From: Kingdonia uniflora
Lineage: Eukaryota > Streptophyta > Magnoliopsida > Ranunculales > Circaeasteraceae
Assembly (NCBI GenBank): GCA_014058105.1
Contig: JACGCM010001209.1
Coordinates: forward strand, 143,383-207,382
Length of the DNA stretch: 64,000 nucleotides
Reading direction: 5' to 3'
The number at the start of each line of letters is the position of its first letter. Position 1 is the stretch's first letter. Both the position numbers and the translations under genes were made by a program. Positions 10,255-22,618 of this stretch are shown in pieces. The notes beneath the pieces are model-generated. The model ran no database searches. It was not told the origin of the DNA and saw only the letters and a program-made list of their open reading frames with translations.

Positions 10255-13200
10255 AGTGGTTCCATTGCCGGGACATAGGTCTGTGATTAAGATCTAGGGA
10301 CTGGAGTCAGAAGTTCTTATTCAGATTTAGAAGAGAACTCTGGTGACTTGTGTAAGTAATGAAGTCGGTATCTACATACAGGATGATCAGTCTGAATTGT
10401 GAGAATTATAGGATTTGGAAATCGAAGATGGGGGATATACTCTATTACAAAGATTTGGCAATACCCATCGAGAACGATGGTGTGATGCCAGAGAAGGATA
10501 ATCCGAATGTTTGGAATACACTGGATAGAAAGTGCATAGGCGAGATTCGGAAGTTGGTGGACGACTCTGTCTACCACCATATTGCTCAAGTCAAGACTGT
10601 CATCGAGCTTTGGAAGAAACTTGAAGAGTTGTATAAAAGGAAGAGCGTTGGGAATAAAGCACTGTTGATAAAAAAAAGTGTCAACATGAAGTACACGGAT
10701 GGTGAATCCATGACCGAGCATCTGAATGAGGTTCAGAACATGATAAACCAGTTCTCTCTTATGAAGATAAATTTAGAAGATGAACTGCATGCCCTATTTA
10801 TCATTGGCTCTCTGCCCGATAGCTATACTACGCTATCCGTAGCGGTCATAAACTTCTCAGTTGATGGAGTTGTTTCCATGGAAAGAATTGCTAGTGCGTT
10901 GTTGAACGAGGAGACGAGAAGGATGTCGAGTGACACTCATCTCCCGAGCACTAATGAGGCTCTTATTGCTGAGAAGAGAGGCAGGTCGAAGAACAAGAAG
11001 AATTCTTATTCGAGCAGTAATGGGAAGCTGAGATCGAGAGGAAAGTCCAACACTCTTAAGGATAGGAGGGAAGTTCAGTGTTTTTATTGCGGTGTGAAAG
11101 GGCACTTTAGAAATAAGTACAATTCTCTGAAGGTCGATCAAGAGAATGGAACCGTACATAAAGACAAGATTGTTGGCAGATCGAAGAACACAGTTGCTTC
11201 TGTGTCCATGAATAATTTCCTGTACGCGTCCGCTTGTGGTGACTCGTGCTTGAGTATATCAAGTCAAGATACAGATTGGATCGTTGACTCGGGGGTATCG
11301 TATCATGTTACCCCACATCGAAGTTTCTTTGCCACTTACAAGACTGGTGAGTTTGGCAGCGTGAAGATGGGGAACAGTGGAGTCTCCAAGATTATGGGGA
11401 TGGGTGATGTCTACATGAAGACTGAGCTAGGTTGTTCCTTGGTGCTCAAGGAAGTTAGACATGTACCAAATTTGAGATTGAATCTCATGTCAACAGGAAA
11501 GCTCGACGATGAAGGATACGTGAGTGTATTCAGGAATGGGAAGTGGAAGCTCAACAAAGGTTTTATGGTGTTGCCAAGGGCACCAAGTGTTGTTCACTTT
11601 ACAAAAGTCGAGCTAAGCTTGATCGAGTCGAATTGAATGTGGCCAAGAAGGGGATGCCGATCGAGCTTTGGCATCAAAAATTAGCTCACATGAGCGAGAA
11701 GGGACTAGACGTCCTGAGAAAGAAACAAGCCTTCTCGAGCTTAACGGGAATGCACTTGCAAAAGTGTACTCATTGTTTGATAGGAAAACAGAACAAGGTT
11801 TCATTTCATAAACCACTTCCAGCTCGAAAGTTGGATATTCTCGAGCTTGTACACACAGATGTGTGTGGGCCTATGAAAGTGAAAACCATGGGTGGCTCTT
11901 CCTACTTCGTTACCTTTATTGATGATACTTCAAGAAAGGTGTGGGTCTACTTATTGAAAACCAAGGATCAGGTCCTCGAGTGGTTAAGAGATTTTCACAA
12001 CAAGATGGAGCGAGAGACCGGAAAGCCTTTGAAGTGTGTGCGATCAGATAACGGGGGAGAGTACATTGGGCCATTCAACGAGTATTGTAGAAAATATGGT
12101 ATTTGACATGAGTAGACAGTACCCAAGACACCTCAACACAATGGTATAGCCGAGAGAATGAATCAGACTTTCCTTGAGCGTGCGAGGTGCTTGTTGTCTC
12201 AAGCTCAATTACCGAGAAAATTTTGGGGTGAAGCACTTAGCACTGCAGTTCAGATTATAAATCGTTCTCCGTCATAGCTGTTGAATAGAGAAGTTGTCAA
12301 GAAAGTTTGGAGCAACAGAGATGTAGATTACGAACATCTGAGAGTTTTCGGATGTCGAGCTTTTGTGCATATTCCCAAAGATGAGAGATCGAAGTTGGAT
12401 GACAAGGCAATGCAGTACGTTCTTGTTGGCTACGCCGATGAGAAGTGGGGTTATAAGCTGTATGATCCCATTGCTAACAAGATGGTCAGAAGCCGAGATG
12501 TTGTATTTCTAGAAGACCAGACAATTGAAGACTTCGAGAAGGGAGAGAAGTTGAAATCCTATGTAGGCGACCTAGAGGATTTCTACACTGATGACCGAGA
12601 GAAGGTCAAGATTCCTAAGAACCAAGAGGTCAAAGAAGTTGATCATGAACCTGAAGTTCATGAAGACGATGCACCAGGAGACCGAGGTGATCCCAAAGCA
12701 CAGGTTGAGGTGTCATCGCAGGTCGAGCCATCTCAAGTCGAGCTACCACAGAATGAAGTAGTCGAACTAAGAAGGTCGACAAGAGCTCGACACCCTTCAG
12801 TCAAATATCCAGTAAACGAGTATGTGTTACTCTCCGATGGCGGTGAGCCTGAGTACTTCAGAGAATCCCTTGGAGATGCTTAGAAGATAGATTTGCTGAA
12901 GGCTATGCAGGAAGAGATGGATTCGCTGCATAAGAACAAGACTTTCAAACTTGTTAAGAAGCCCAAGGGAATGAAGATTCTCAAGAACAAGTGGGTATAC
13001 AAGATCAAAGAGGGAGATAACAACTCGCAGTCGAGATACAAGGCTCGTCTAGCTGTGAAAGGTTTTAGTCAACATAAAGGAGTTGACTATGACGAGATAT
13101 TTTCACATGTGGTGAAGATGACTTCTATCCGAGTTATTCTAGGGCTAGTTGCTAGTATGAACTTGGAACTTGAGCAGATGGACATCAAGACGGCATTTCA

Positions 13201-13918
13201 TCATGGTGATCTGCATGAAGAAATCTACATGGACCAGCCAGAAGGGTTTGAGGTCAAAGGTAAGGAAGAAAAAGTGTGCAAGCTAAAGAAGAGTTTGTAC
13301 GGGCTAAAACAAGCACCTCAACAGTGGTACAAGAAGTTCGAGAACTTCATGAGCCAGCACAGCTACAAGAAATCCAAGTCGGACCATTGTGTGTTTGTGC
13401 GCATATTTACCGATGGTGGTTTCATCGTACTCTTGCTGTATGTTGATGACATGTTGATTGCGGGTCAAGATGTCGAGAAGATTGTCGAGTTTAAGGGTGA
13501 CTTAAGCAAGGCGTTCGAAATGAAAGACTTAGGTCGGGCAAAGCAGATCCTCGAAATGCAGATCGTTCGAGATAGAAAGGTTGGCAAATTGTGGTTATCC
13601 CAAGAAGCCTATGTGGAGAAAGTGTTAAAGATGTTCAGCATGGACAAGGCCAAGCCGGTTAGTTGTCCACTTGGGAGCCAATTAAAATTGTCAAAGGAGA
13701 TATGTCCGAAGACCGAAGAAGAGAAGGCTGAAATGGGTCAGATTCCATATGCCTCAGCGGTTGGGAGCCTTATGTATGTTATGGTGTGTACAAGGGCGGA
13801 TATAGCCTTTGCAGTCGGTGTAGTGAGCAGATTCTTGTCGAATCCAAGGAAGGAACATTGGGAAGGTGTGCAAGTGGATTCTAAGATACTTGAGAGGTAC
13901 GTCCAAGTTATGTTTGTG

Positions 13919-14999
13919 AGGGGCGGAGCCAGAGATTTAGGAGTGGAGGTGCCGGGGGTTTGGGGGCAGAGCCCCAAAAATTTTTTTATAGAAATTTAAG
14001 GGGTATTTTGGTAATTTTACTTATATTAATTTCTAAATGTATATTCTCGAGAACAATATTAATTTACAATTTCAAACTTAATTGACCCAATGAGAATCCA
14101 ACATAATATACTCTAATACGCATATCTACTCAGACATACCATCAAAACCATAAAACAAATAACAGTACAAAACTCAAATTCAAAATCCCAAAATCATACC
14201 ATGTCTATATCTTTTAGCTCTAGCAGTAGTCATTTTCTCAGGCGATTTCGGGCACGGGACATTTTCCTGCAAAAGCAAACCCAATTAAAATAATCAAACG
14301 CACAAAATTACTTGTAATCATAGCTAACATTACCTTATTCCCATCCAAGAAGTTGGATATCTGTTGCCCATCTGGCGTAATATAAACCGGGGTGCTTAAA
14401 AAAAATCAATCACAAAAATCAAACCCCAAACACAATTAAACAAACCCCAATTACTAAAAATATGAAATTGAATCAATGGGCAAACACATACCAGAAGAAA
14501 TCTTGACTGATGATGAAAGTTTTATCATCCCCATTTGCATCGATATCAATATCGATATCAAGAGAGATCGAATTCGACCCATCTCGACGCCAAGCGTCTT
14601 CACATCGGTCATTGTTGTGAAATAATAAGGGTTTGATGGAGAAGAAGAGGTTTGGGTTTGGAATTTGAGGGGAAACAATGAGACTTGACCTAGCTTTACT
14701 GTGAGGTGAAGAGTGAGAGTACCCTTATATTTTTTCTTCCCTCCTCTTCTATTACTACTGCTTTTTTTTAAGCTTCTATTACAAAAGCTTAAAAAAAAGA
14801 TAAAAGTGTTTTTTATTTGATGCCCTAATTCCTCTTCATTTGATGCTCGTTTTCCTCTTCATTTGATGCTCTAATTCCACGACAAAGAGAGAGGTGTTTT
14901 TTATTTTTATTTTTTATAAATAGGTATATATATCAAAGGGAAATCTAAAAAAAAGTGGGGGTGCCGGGCACCCCCTAGCCCCCTCTAAATCCTCCCCTG
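13919..14999 (-). mobile_element. Pack-type nonautonomous DNA transposon with WEE1-like exons
   Basis: A 1081-bp insert in the Copia-1 pol gene. The 9-bp word ATGTTTGTG flanks it at 13910-13918 and 15000-15008, and the pol reading resumes directly after the second copy. The ends are imperfect inverted repeats: AGGGGCGGAGCCAG at the left, and the right end read in reverse begins CAGGGGAGGATTTAG; both then reach a GGTGCCGGG block. A 9-bp duplication fits Mutator-like elements; hAT elements make 8 bp and are the alternative. No transposase is present. The interior carries three spliced exons of a host gene on the reverse strand, annotated separately. Confidence 0.85.
14200..14680 (-). pseudogene. 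Captured WEE1 kinase-like N-terminal exons 1-3
   Basis: Three consecutive reverse-strand exons with intact borders and phases: from about 14680 to 14492 (donor GTATGTG), 14394-14334 (acceptor TTTAAG, donor GTAATG) and 14266-14200 (acceptor TTTTGCAG, donor GTATGAT). Joined, they read TFIISQDFFCTPVYITPDG, then ENVPCPKSPEK, then a basic KRYRH. This closely follows the noncatalytic N-terminal region of plant WEE1, the kinase that inhibits CDKs by tyrosine phosphorylation, as I remember the Arabidopsis protein. The kinase domain is absent. Introns are retained, so capture was at the DNA level. No in-frame start is visible. Confidence 0.75.
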
Positions 15000-15552
15000 A
15001 TGTTTGTGTTATGGTGGTGATAAGCTAAGGTTATTCTGCTACACGAATTCAGACATGGCAGGCGATACCGACACAAAGAAGTCTACTTCAGGCTACCTGT
15101 TTACTTTTTCTGAGGGAGCAGTTGCATGGCAAACTAAGCTACAAAAGTGTGTATCCCTCTCAACTACTGAAGCCGAGTACAATGTGATCACTGAAGGATG
15201 CAAAGAAATGTTGTGGATGAAACGATTCTTTAAGGAGCTCGGTATTGCACAAAACAAGTTTGTTGTGTACAGTGATAGCCAGAGCGTAATACACCTGAGC
15301 AAGAATGCCAGTTTCCATTCACGTAGCAAGAACATTGATGTGCGCTACCATTGGATAAGAAATGTGCTTGACTTAGACTTGTTAAGCACTGACAAAGTTC
15401 ATACTGACGAGAATAGGTCGGATATGATGACGAAGTGTTTGCCAAAAGGTAAGCATGATTACTGTTGTGCCAAAGTCGGCATGGTGGAGGTACACCAATC
15501 ATCGGTTTGATTGGGTCGAAGGACTTCTCTTCATCCTGAGTGAGGGGGAGAT

Positions 15553-16187
15553 TGTTGGGCTTCCTTCTGCATGAGGTCAAAGTTCACATTGAAGAAGACT
15601 GTTGGGCTTCCCTTTGGCTTTAGGTTGAGGTCTACACATTGAAGGCTTGGAGGTTTTAGCCGAAGAAATAGGAACAACAGTTTCTAAATTAAATTGTAAC
15701 CCTAATAGGACACTCTCCTATAAATAGATGAGCCTATTAAGGAATTGATACACGATAAAAGTGAATCTTAATTTTGTGTGAGAGACAAAAAAGAGAGAGG
15801 CTTTGAGAAAACTCTTGCATCATTTTGCAGAGTGGTAGAGAGGAGAAAATCCTGTTGATCATCATCGTTTTTGAGATCATACAGGTTGAATAGAGAGATT
15901 GTGAGATCAGTTATAATTGTTATTTTCTTCTTCTAGTGAAATCTCTTTACTCGTGGATGTAGGCATCAATTTTGCCGAACCACGTTAAATCTTGTGTGTG
16001 TAGGTAAGCTTTACTATATTGTGTTTTGAATTATTTAGATCGTGTTTTCTTATTAATACTCTATAGACTTGCATAAAAGAAAACATAAATCGATAGGGAG
16101 GATTCAATCGTGCTGTTACTGATTCTCGATCTTGGAACTTGCTGTTCTCGATCTTGGTCCTATTCTCGATTTGTATCTTTCCCAACA
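15553..16187 (+). repeat. Copia-1 3' LTR
   Basis: A 635-bp LTR starting TGTTGGGC after the polypurine tract and ending CCCAACA, so termini are TG...CA with a short terminal inverted repeat. A TATA-like CCTATAAATAG lies at about 15717-15727. Confidence 0.92.
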
Positions 16188-16600
16188 GTATTGACAGGCG
16201 TCGGTAAAAGGGGATGTCAAAAGCTACGGTATCATGTTACTGGAAATGTTTATAGGTAAGAAGCCAACTGACGGTATGTTTAAAGAGGGTCTAAACCTTC
16301 ACAACTTTGTAAAGATGCATTTACCTGACCAAGTAATGATGATCATTGATCCACGTCAAGTTAATGAAGAACCATACGTGGAAGTACTCAACAATGCTAG
16401 GACTCTACAAAAAGCAAGAGGTAGAGTTCATGAGAGCAAACGCAACAGGGTGTGGGTTGAGTTTGGTTTGCCAACCCACACCCAAACTCACACTCAAACC
16501 ACTCCCAGAAGGCACTGTTTGAGTGTGAGTTCAGTAACCTGGCGCTACAGTAACCCAACTGAGTGTGGGGAACACACACTCAAATGAAATTGAGTTTGGC

Positions 16601-16634
16601 GGTGTTTAGATCACCGCGCGGTGATCTAAACACC
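16601..16634. repeat. 34-bp perfect palindrome, Harbinger subterminal
   Basis: GGTGTTTAGATCACCGC is followed immediately by its exact reverse complement. The core CACCGCGCGGTG recurs at about 19920-19932 and related forms at about 20085-20125 and 22731-22766. It is probably a subterminal transposase or Myb-protein binding region. Confidence 0.9.
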
Positions 16635-16734
16635 TCTAAACTTAATTATTTATCTTGAACACCTCCCCGGCTCCTTCTTCTCACCCAAAATCAAGAAACC
16701 CTAGTATAGAGGAGAACCTCTACGCTCTCCCTAA

Positions 16735-18179
16735 ATGGCGAACTCCGGCACTAGTGGTAATAGCTCTACACCGTCGACCCCATCCTCCCAAAACCTACCT
16801 TCAACATTATTCGCTCAACACCCATCATCACAATTCACTCCATACCTCTACCAAAACCCATCGCAATTTTAACCTCAATTCCAATCACAGACCCCACCTC
16901 CATTTACTATGTCGGAAGGGGATCCCAGTTATGAACAATATCAAAGTCCATTTACATTATCTCAGCCGCAACCTCAGGCGTTTAGCCCGTACTATCAACC
17001 CTATCCGCTCACTCAACCTCAAGGTTTTCAACCGCCAAATTACTTTTAGAACTATCTATTCTATGGTGAATCTACTCAGCACAGTCAAAGTGATGCAAAT
17101 GCGTCAATACCAGTTGAAGCGGCAGCTCCCCAGAAAGATAAAGGAAAAGGAAGAAAGAAAATAGCACCCCTAAAACAAAGACCAATCGTGCAAGTGTCAG
17201 AAGATGCTGAGTTTTTGGACAAGACGGATGATGCTGGAATGCATTGGACGGACGCAGACTTTACGTGTCTTGCAAGGGCGTGGGTAATAACTTCTGTAAA
17301 TATTAATGGCCGTACAAAGGGATTTACTTTCTATCAAAAGGTCAATATTGCCTTTAACCGTGACCCCGAGTTCCCCACACGACGATCATGCGGGTCGACC
17401 AAATCCCAGTGGTATGCCCTTAATGCACAATGTATGGCGTACAAGGGGATAGTTGCTCAAGAACGATTTAGGAATAGCAGCAGAAAAACATAAGAAGATC
17501 GGGTACGTTATAGTTTCATTTAACTCAATTTCAATTATTTATCGCGGATATACACGTTATTTATTTGTATTGGGTAATTTTGCGAATTGTAGGAAAACGA
17601 TGCACACAAAATCTATAATGGCTTGAATGGCGGCAATGACTTCAAATACCATGAAGCGTATAAGATTTTGGCGCGGGAACCACAATGGGCCAACCTAAGG
17701 GATGATGGGTTGAACCATGTAGTGAATATACCAAGGAATGTGGCCAGGAGAACATCGGACAATTCTTCTCTGAGGAACTCGGTCGGATCAAACAATCTAT
17801 CGGAGGACCCTGACGGTCCACCTACACCTCAATCTTCGTTGTTGAGGGTGGAAGCAGGCCCATCGGCTAAAAACTCCACAGAAAGAACATTGCATCACAA
17901 AAGGCATTGGAGGGTGTTACTGTATCTGGTAGCGGTGTCCATGCTCTGCTGGATGAACTACGGTTGGAGAAGATGCAAACGAACCAAGAAAAAGAAAGAA
18001 GAAGAGCATAAGCAATACAATACTGGCAAGCCAAAATGGATTTGGAGCAAGCAAATAAAGATCGCAAAATCATGGAGAAAGACTTGAGTACTCTGTCTGA
18101 ACATCAATTCCAATACTATCTACAAAGGCAAGCTGAGATAATGGAACGTCTGGTTAATAGGGGCGGACCAGGTACTTGA
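16735..18179 (+). pseudogene. PIF/Harbinger ORF1, Myb/SANT-like DNA-binding protein
   Basis: The ATG at 16735 opens a Ser/Thr/Pro/Gln-rich N-terminus, then a lysine-rich stretch (KDKGKGRKK), then a SANT/trihelix-like region with WTDADFTCLARAW and the SQWYALN pattern typical of the plant PIF/Pong partner protein. A likely second exon starts near 17594 (ENDAHKIYNG) and a C-terminal coiled coil ends at TGA 18177-18179. This partner binds DNA and is needed with the transposase for mobility in characterised elements. Stops at 16870-16872 and 17047-17049 (both explainable as C to T changes of glutamine codons) and a frameshift near 17.87 kb break it. Confidence 0.75.
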
Positions 18180-18444
18180 ATAGGTGATGAAATGTAATTT
18201 AACTTTGTTGTATATTTGAGTTTAATTTCCAAGAATGTAGTTTACCTTCCAATAATGTAATCGTCTTAATAATGTACTTTGTTATTGAAGAATACAATCT
18301 TGTTTTCGAAATATTTATTTTCGATAATATTGCGTTAAAATAAATACAAGATTAATGCAATATCAAAAACTTTTTTAATAAACTTGTACGACAAGAAACA
18401 TTAAATTACATGAATAGCACTCAGATAATGCAAAAAATAGAGTA

Positions 18445-19782
18445 CTAGGTTTTAAAATTTCCCTTCACGGCCCACAAATGCTCGATTAGATCATCCTTTA
18501 GATCAAAGTGAAGTTCTCGACTTCGAATCCGGTTCATTTTCAATATAAAAGATTCTATTGTTCCGCGTTCGGGTATAATATCTAACGGTTCGCCTTCGAT
18601 AGTTGAGGGTTCGACCGGATCGTAGTCTAAATATGATGGGAATGCACCTCGTTCCTCTTCGACGATCATATTGTGTATTATCACGTACGCTTTCATGACA
18701 TTGCTCAATATCTGGGGGTCCCACAATTTCACCGGATTTTTTACAACATTGAACCGAGATTGTAAAATCCCAAACGCCTGTTCTACGTCTTTTTGGCAAC
18801 CTTCTAGCTGTTGAGCAAAAAAAATTTGTTTCGCTGTAACCGGATTAGATATGGTTTGGACAAGTGTTCCCCATTTGGGGTATATGTCATCCGCTAGGTA
18901 ATACCCCATATCATAACCTTTTCCGGCAATTGTATAATTGCAAGGCGGGGCGATACCATCGGCCGGGTCGGTGAAAAGATGTGATTGTTATAGGACATTA
19001 ATATCATTGTTAGACCCTGGTAACCCAAAAAAAACATGCCAAATCCAAAGGTCGTGTGAAGCTACCGCTTCAAGAATCAGTGTCGCATTGGGGTAATGAC
19101 CAGTAAATTGACCGTGCCAAGCTTTGGGACAATTTTTCCATATCCATTGCATGCGATCAAGGCTTCTTAACATGCCAAGAAATTCCTGGGACTCTCAGAT
19201 CGCTTTTAACTTTTCGATGTCGGCCGCATTTGGTGCTCGAAGATATTCCTCGCCAAAAATTTGTATAACCGCAACACAAAATCTTTTTATACATAACAAG
19301 GTTGCGTTTTCTCCTATTCGGAGGTATTCGTAAAAAAGATCTGCCGCAACACCGTAGCTTAGGAAACGTAGTGCTGCGACTACCTTTTGGTACGGTGATA
19401 ACCCTATAGTACCAGCGTTGTTGGGTTTCTGGACAAAATAATGATCATGTGCAACGACTGCATCGAATAGACGCATAAACATGTTTCTACTCATACGAAA
19501 ACATCGCCGAAATTCCCATGGCTCATATGTGCAATTCGGCTGGAAGTAGTCTCGTATAATGCTGTAATGCCCCAATTGGTGATCGCGCTTCTTTCTCTTA
19601 TCCTTACGGCCCAAGATACTTCCGTGATAACTCGAAGTTGCATCCTCAACTATTATGTTTACTGCAGCTTCGTGCAGAACGCAAAATGCCGCGGCACAAT
19701 TATAGATATGATCGTCATCGGAGGACGACAACGATAAACCTGGAGAATCGGGTATGGATGAATCGGATGATGAAGAAGACAT
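18445..19782 (-). pseudogene. PIF/Harbinger DDE transposase, two stops
   Basis: 446 codons from ATG 19782 to TAA 18445, collinear throughout, with two in-frame stops: TGA at 19197-19195 and TAA at 18990-18988. The serine/aspartate-rich N-terminus precedes the helix-turn-helix-like region. DDE_Tnp_4 motifs are in order: SLDRMQW (first Asp near 19156-19158), GSNNDINVL (second Asp near 19003-19005) and DVEQAFGILQSRF (Glu near 18781-18783). All three catalytic acids are present, so inactivation looks recent. It is transcribed away from ORF1's end, the usual tail-to-tail arrangement. Confidence 0.9.
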
Positions 19783-19933
19783 TTGAGGCTGTGGAGTTTA
19801 GAGAAGGGTGTAATACCAGAAGGTAGATGTGTTTCCAATGGAAGAGAGGTGTAAAAATGGGAGAAATGTAAAAGGGGAAAAAGTTGTGGGTCTTTTCCCC
19901 TAGATTTGGCGGTGAAATGAACACCGCGCGGTG

Positions 19934-20254
19934 TTCCTTTTACCGTGTGGTGTTCATTTCACCGCCAAATCTATGTTTGTATTCTAAAATTATGTAAATT
20001 TGTCAGTTCGAACAGACAAATAGTCAGTTCGATTAGACATTGAAGAAACTCTACCAAAAACCTAAAAACATCACCAAATAGTCTGTAGAGGTGTTTCTTT
20101 TACCGTGCAGTGTTCATTTCACCGCCAAATCTATGTTTGTATTCCAAAATTATGCAAAATTGTCAGTTCGAACAGACAAATAGTCAGTTCGATTAGACAT
20201 TGAAGAAACTCTACCAAAAACCTAAAAACATCACCAAATAGTCTGTAGAAATAT
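19934..20254. repeat. 160-bp tandem duplication inside the Harbinger element
   Basis: GTCAGTTCGAACAGACAAAT starts at 20002 and again at 20162, with following sequence almost identical to ACCAAATAGTCTGTAGA. Each copy begins with the subterminal TTTTACCGTG-GTGTTCATTTCACCG motif. It lies at the junction between the transposase half and the plant-mobile-domain half. Confidence 0.92.
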
Positions 20255-20559
20255 AAAACACCTCAGACAAATTTAATCGAACAGACAAATAGTCAATTTC
20301 AACATTAGATAATAATGGTTAATGAACATTAAAAACATCCAAAATATCGTCTACAAATATATCGTTTACTCAGAATCATCTACATAATCAAAACACAGCT
20401 TCTACGTCGTCTAAAAAAGTATAAAAAATACATATATCTACTCAGAATCATCTCCAGTACCCCGCCCCCTACGACTAGTACTGCCTCCCCTGGTTCGCGA
20501 ACCAGATCCACGCTACCTCGTCCTCGCGCTCCTCCAGGTGGTAGCGGCACCACCCGTAC

Positions 20560-22618
20560 GTTACGCCCCCTCCTCAGCTGTAGGTCCTGAACGGGATAAA
20601 GAAACTTTATAAATATTTTGACAAAATAAATATGACATTAAGAAAAAACACCGCAATAAATATATAAATAAATTACTTACATGGGCATATAGTTGATGAT
20701 CTATACTGTCAATTTGCCTGCGGGCAATAGAAAGCCCTTCCTCCACCTCCTGGATCCTCTGTATATCCCGCGCAGACTCTGCAAGGACAAGTTACCGCAT
20801 ACCATGGGTCAGGTGCCACAGCTCCTCTGAACCATAGGATGAAGACATGGGTGGCGGGTCCCTCAAGCGGGCTATGGGGAGGTTCTCACGCCGCCCTGTT
20901 CACTGCATGTGCCACCCCAGGTCTGGCCCCTCCGCCTCGCCAGGAAGACTGAAGTCCTGGGACAAGCTATGAACTGACGCTGACATAACAACCACGGGTG
21001 TAATACCAGCTTTGAGTGCACTCGGTCCGGACAGATCTAGATTTCCCATCCTCTGGAAATCTGTCAACATGTGGCCTACCTCTAAAATTTGTTCAGCCCA
21101 GTATGAGGCGTAAGTCTCTCGCACCTCCCCTACCACAAACTGCTCACAGTCAACGAACCCAGCCTGTCTCATCTCATGTAAAGTCGTTAGACTAATATGT
21201 GGCAACATACTAAGCGGAGGATCCAAAGGAATATGCACCTCGCCAGTCACCTGCCTCCAGCATCTATCCCCCAAGTAATATTCGCAGTTTCCGTTTAGTA
21301 CTTGAAGTGGTATTCTTTTATGGGATAAGAGTTTTGCATTTAGTACGTCCTCTGTCTCAGACACTGTAGAATCGAACCAAGGTTCCCATGTGATCGTCTC
21401 AACAGTGCGGTGATCAATATGGTATCTGCCTATAATAAACAAATTGGCTGCCTGGTCATTTGTTTTCCTCCTGTTCCCCCTCTCTCATGCTCTGAGGCGC
21501 GGATAGGCCGGGTACTTTACCTCTTCCTTGACTATAGGGTGACCAACTCCATAATACTTGTAGAACCAGTACTGCAATTTGGAATAACAGAAAAATTAAT
21601 TATAATTTATATTTAAGACGTTTATTAGAAGATATTTAATTTGTAAATGGAAAACGTGTTAACGTACCGGAAGAAGTTGCACAAATTCAGTGATGGCACC
21701 CCCGGTCGTGACTGCGGTATCTAAACCATGGTACAGGGAAGCAAGAATAGCAGAACCCCAGTCATATTGGGCAGCCAAGTCCAAATCATTCACGGCTGCG
21801 AGATATCCAAGCGGGACGGTGTCGTTGGTCGTTTGGAACCACAAATGCCCCATCATGAAGAGGATAAAAGTACGAGCGATAGTAATATCATCCTCCTGAT
21901 GAATTTCGATGGTCAAGTACGTCTTCAAATGTACAATGCTAACGTTCCCACTATTTATATGGCTGAAATCAATGTTGAGGAGCAATTGCCTCGCATTGGA
22001 TAAAATAGACCATGCGTCATCATATGGCACCTGTGTCGGATATCGGCCGATGGACAATGATGTCAGAATAGTAAAATTGATGGGAGTGACCCCTATCTCC
22101 GCACAAGGGAACAGAAATGTGTGTGTGGTCGGCCACCAACACTCTGTAAACGCCTGAATTAGCTGATTATCCAAATTACCCAAGCGTATATCCATAAACT
22201 GCCCAAAAATATTCACCACGTCGTCCCTTACAGTTGGAAGTGTGGCAATATCCTTCCACACTTTGAACACCGTAGTGAATGTGCCGTGAACACGCATAGA
22301 ATCCCGATTCTGTTTATTGAGGCATTTTGTCAAACACTTGATATATAGGAAAAACAATTTCACAATTACACTAAAACTTACCGTGAGTTCCTTTCCCGTG
22401 TAATAGATGTGACTGACTCCGTCTGGGAGTTGGGTAATACCTCTCCGCGGGAAGTTATCTTCGGTCGGGTTTGGTATATCTTGGGGTTTAACATCTTCAA
22501 ATTCCACCCGTTTTTTCTTCCTTTCGGACCATGAGCGAGTTACGGAACGCTCATGATCTCTTCTTCCTCTAAACCCAGGTAGAGTACTGGGGTGTGGCTC
22601 TCCCTCTGGCATTTGCAT
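20560..22618 (-). pseudogene. Plant mobile domain (PMD/MAIN-like) protein gene
   Basis: Reverse-strand exons: 22618-22382 (Met start, basic and Arg/Lys-rich), about 22312-21668 and from about 21574 downstream. Exon 2 carries the PMD hallmark region WWPTTHTFLFPCAEIGVT, and YPTQVPYDDAW, and MGHLWFQTTNDTVPLGYLAA, with a long helical region like the aminotransferase-like plant mobile domain. Exon 3 holds WEPWFDS and CWRQVTGEVHIPLDPP. A TGA near 21490 interrupts exon 3, so the present copy is probably inactive. PMD proteins are known both as host silencing/meristem factors (MAIN family) and as transposon passengers. Here it sits within the Harbinger borders. Confidence 0.75.

Larger units (their letters stand above)
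10359..15510 (+). pseudogene. Copia-1 gag-pol polyprotein, broken
   Basis: Gag begins at 10359 (UBN2-type region). The zinc knuckle near residue 245 is CFYCGVKGHFRNKY: the last cysteine of C-x2-C-x4-H-x4-C is tyrosine. The protease shows DWIVDSG. A frameshift near 11.6 kb leads into the pre-integrase and integrase region with HTDVCGP and RSDNGGEY. In-frame stops lie at 12104-12106, 12275-12277 and 12881-12883. Reverse transcriptase has the catalytic YVDDM near 13440. Another frameshift lies at about 13870, then the 13919-14999 insertion, then RNase H (15004-15510) with the usual STTEAEY and YSDSQS motifs. Confidence 0.92.
9891..16187 (+). mobile_element. Copia-1, Ty1/copia LTR retrotransposon, decayed
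   Basis: Order: truncated 5' LTR (9891-10254), gag-pol (10359-15510), polypurine tract GTGAGGGGGAG at about 15540-15550, 3' LTR (15553-16187). The gene order protease, integrase, reverse transcriptase, RNase H is that of Ty1/copia. The first ~270 bp of the 5' LTR are missing, so no target duplication can be read. A 1.08 kb Pack-type element interrupts it between reverse transcriptase and RNase H. The 3' LTR ends in CCCAACA directly next to receptor-kinase coding sequence, so the element landed in or deleted into that gene. It cannot be autonomous: stops, frameshifts and the insertion break pol. Confidence 0.92.

Noticed and set aside
14454..14678. 74-codon frame in the Pack-type element starting at an ATG
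   Set aside because: It uses a different frame from the WEE1-like exons and ignores their splice sites.
16655..17164. 169-codon frame in the Harbinger left half
   Set aside because: It is a shadow frame. The frame starting at 16735 carries the SANT-like and lysine-rich regions and explains the region better.
21690..22157. Forward-strand frames opposite the plant-mobile-domain gene
   Set aside because: Antisense shadows of the PMD exon.
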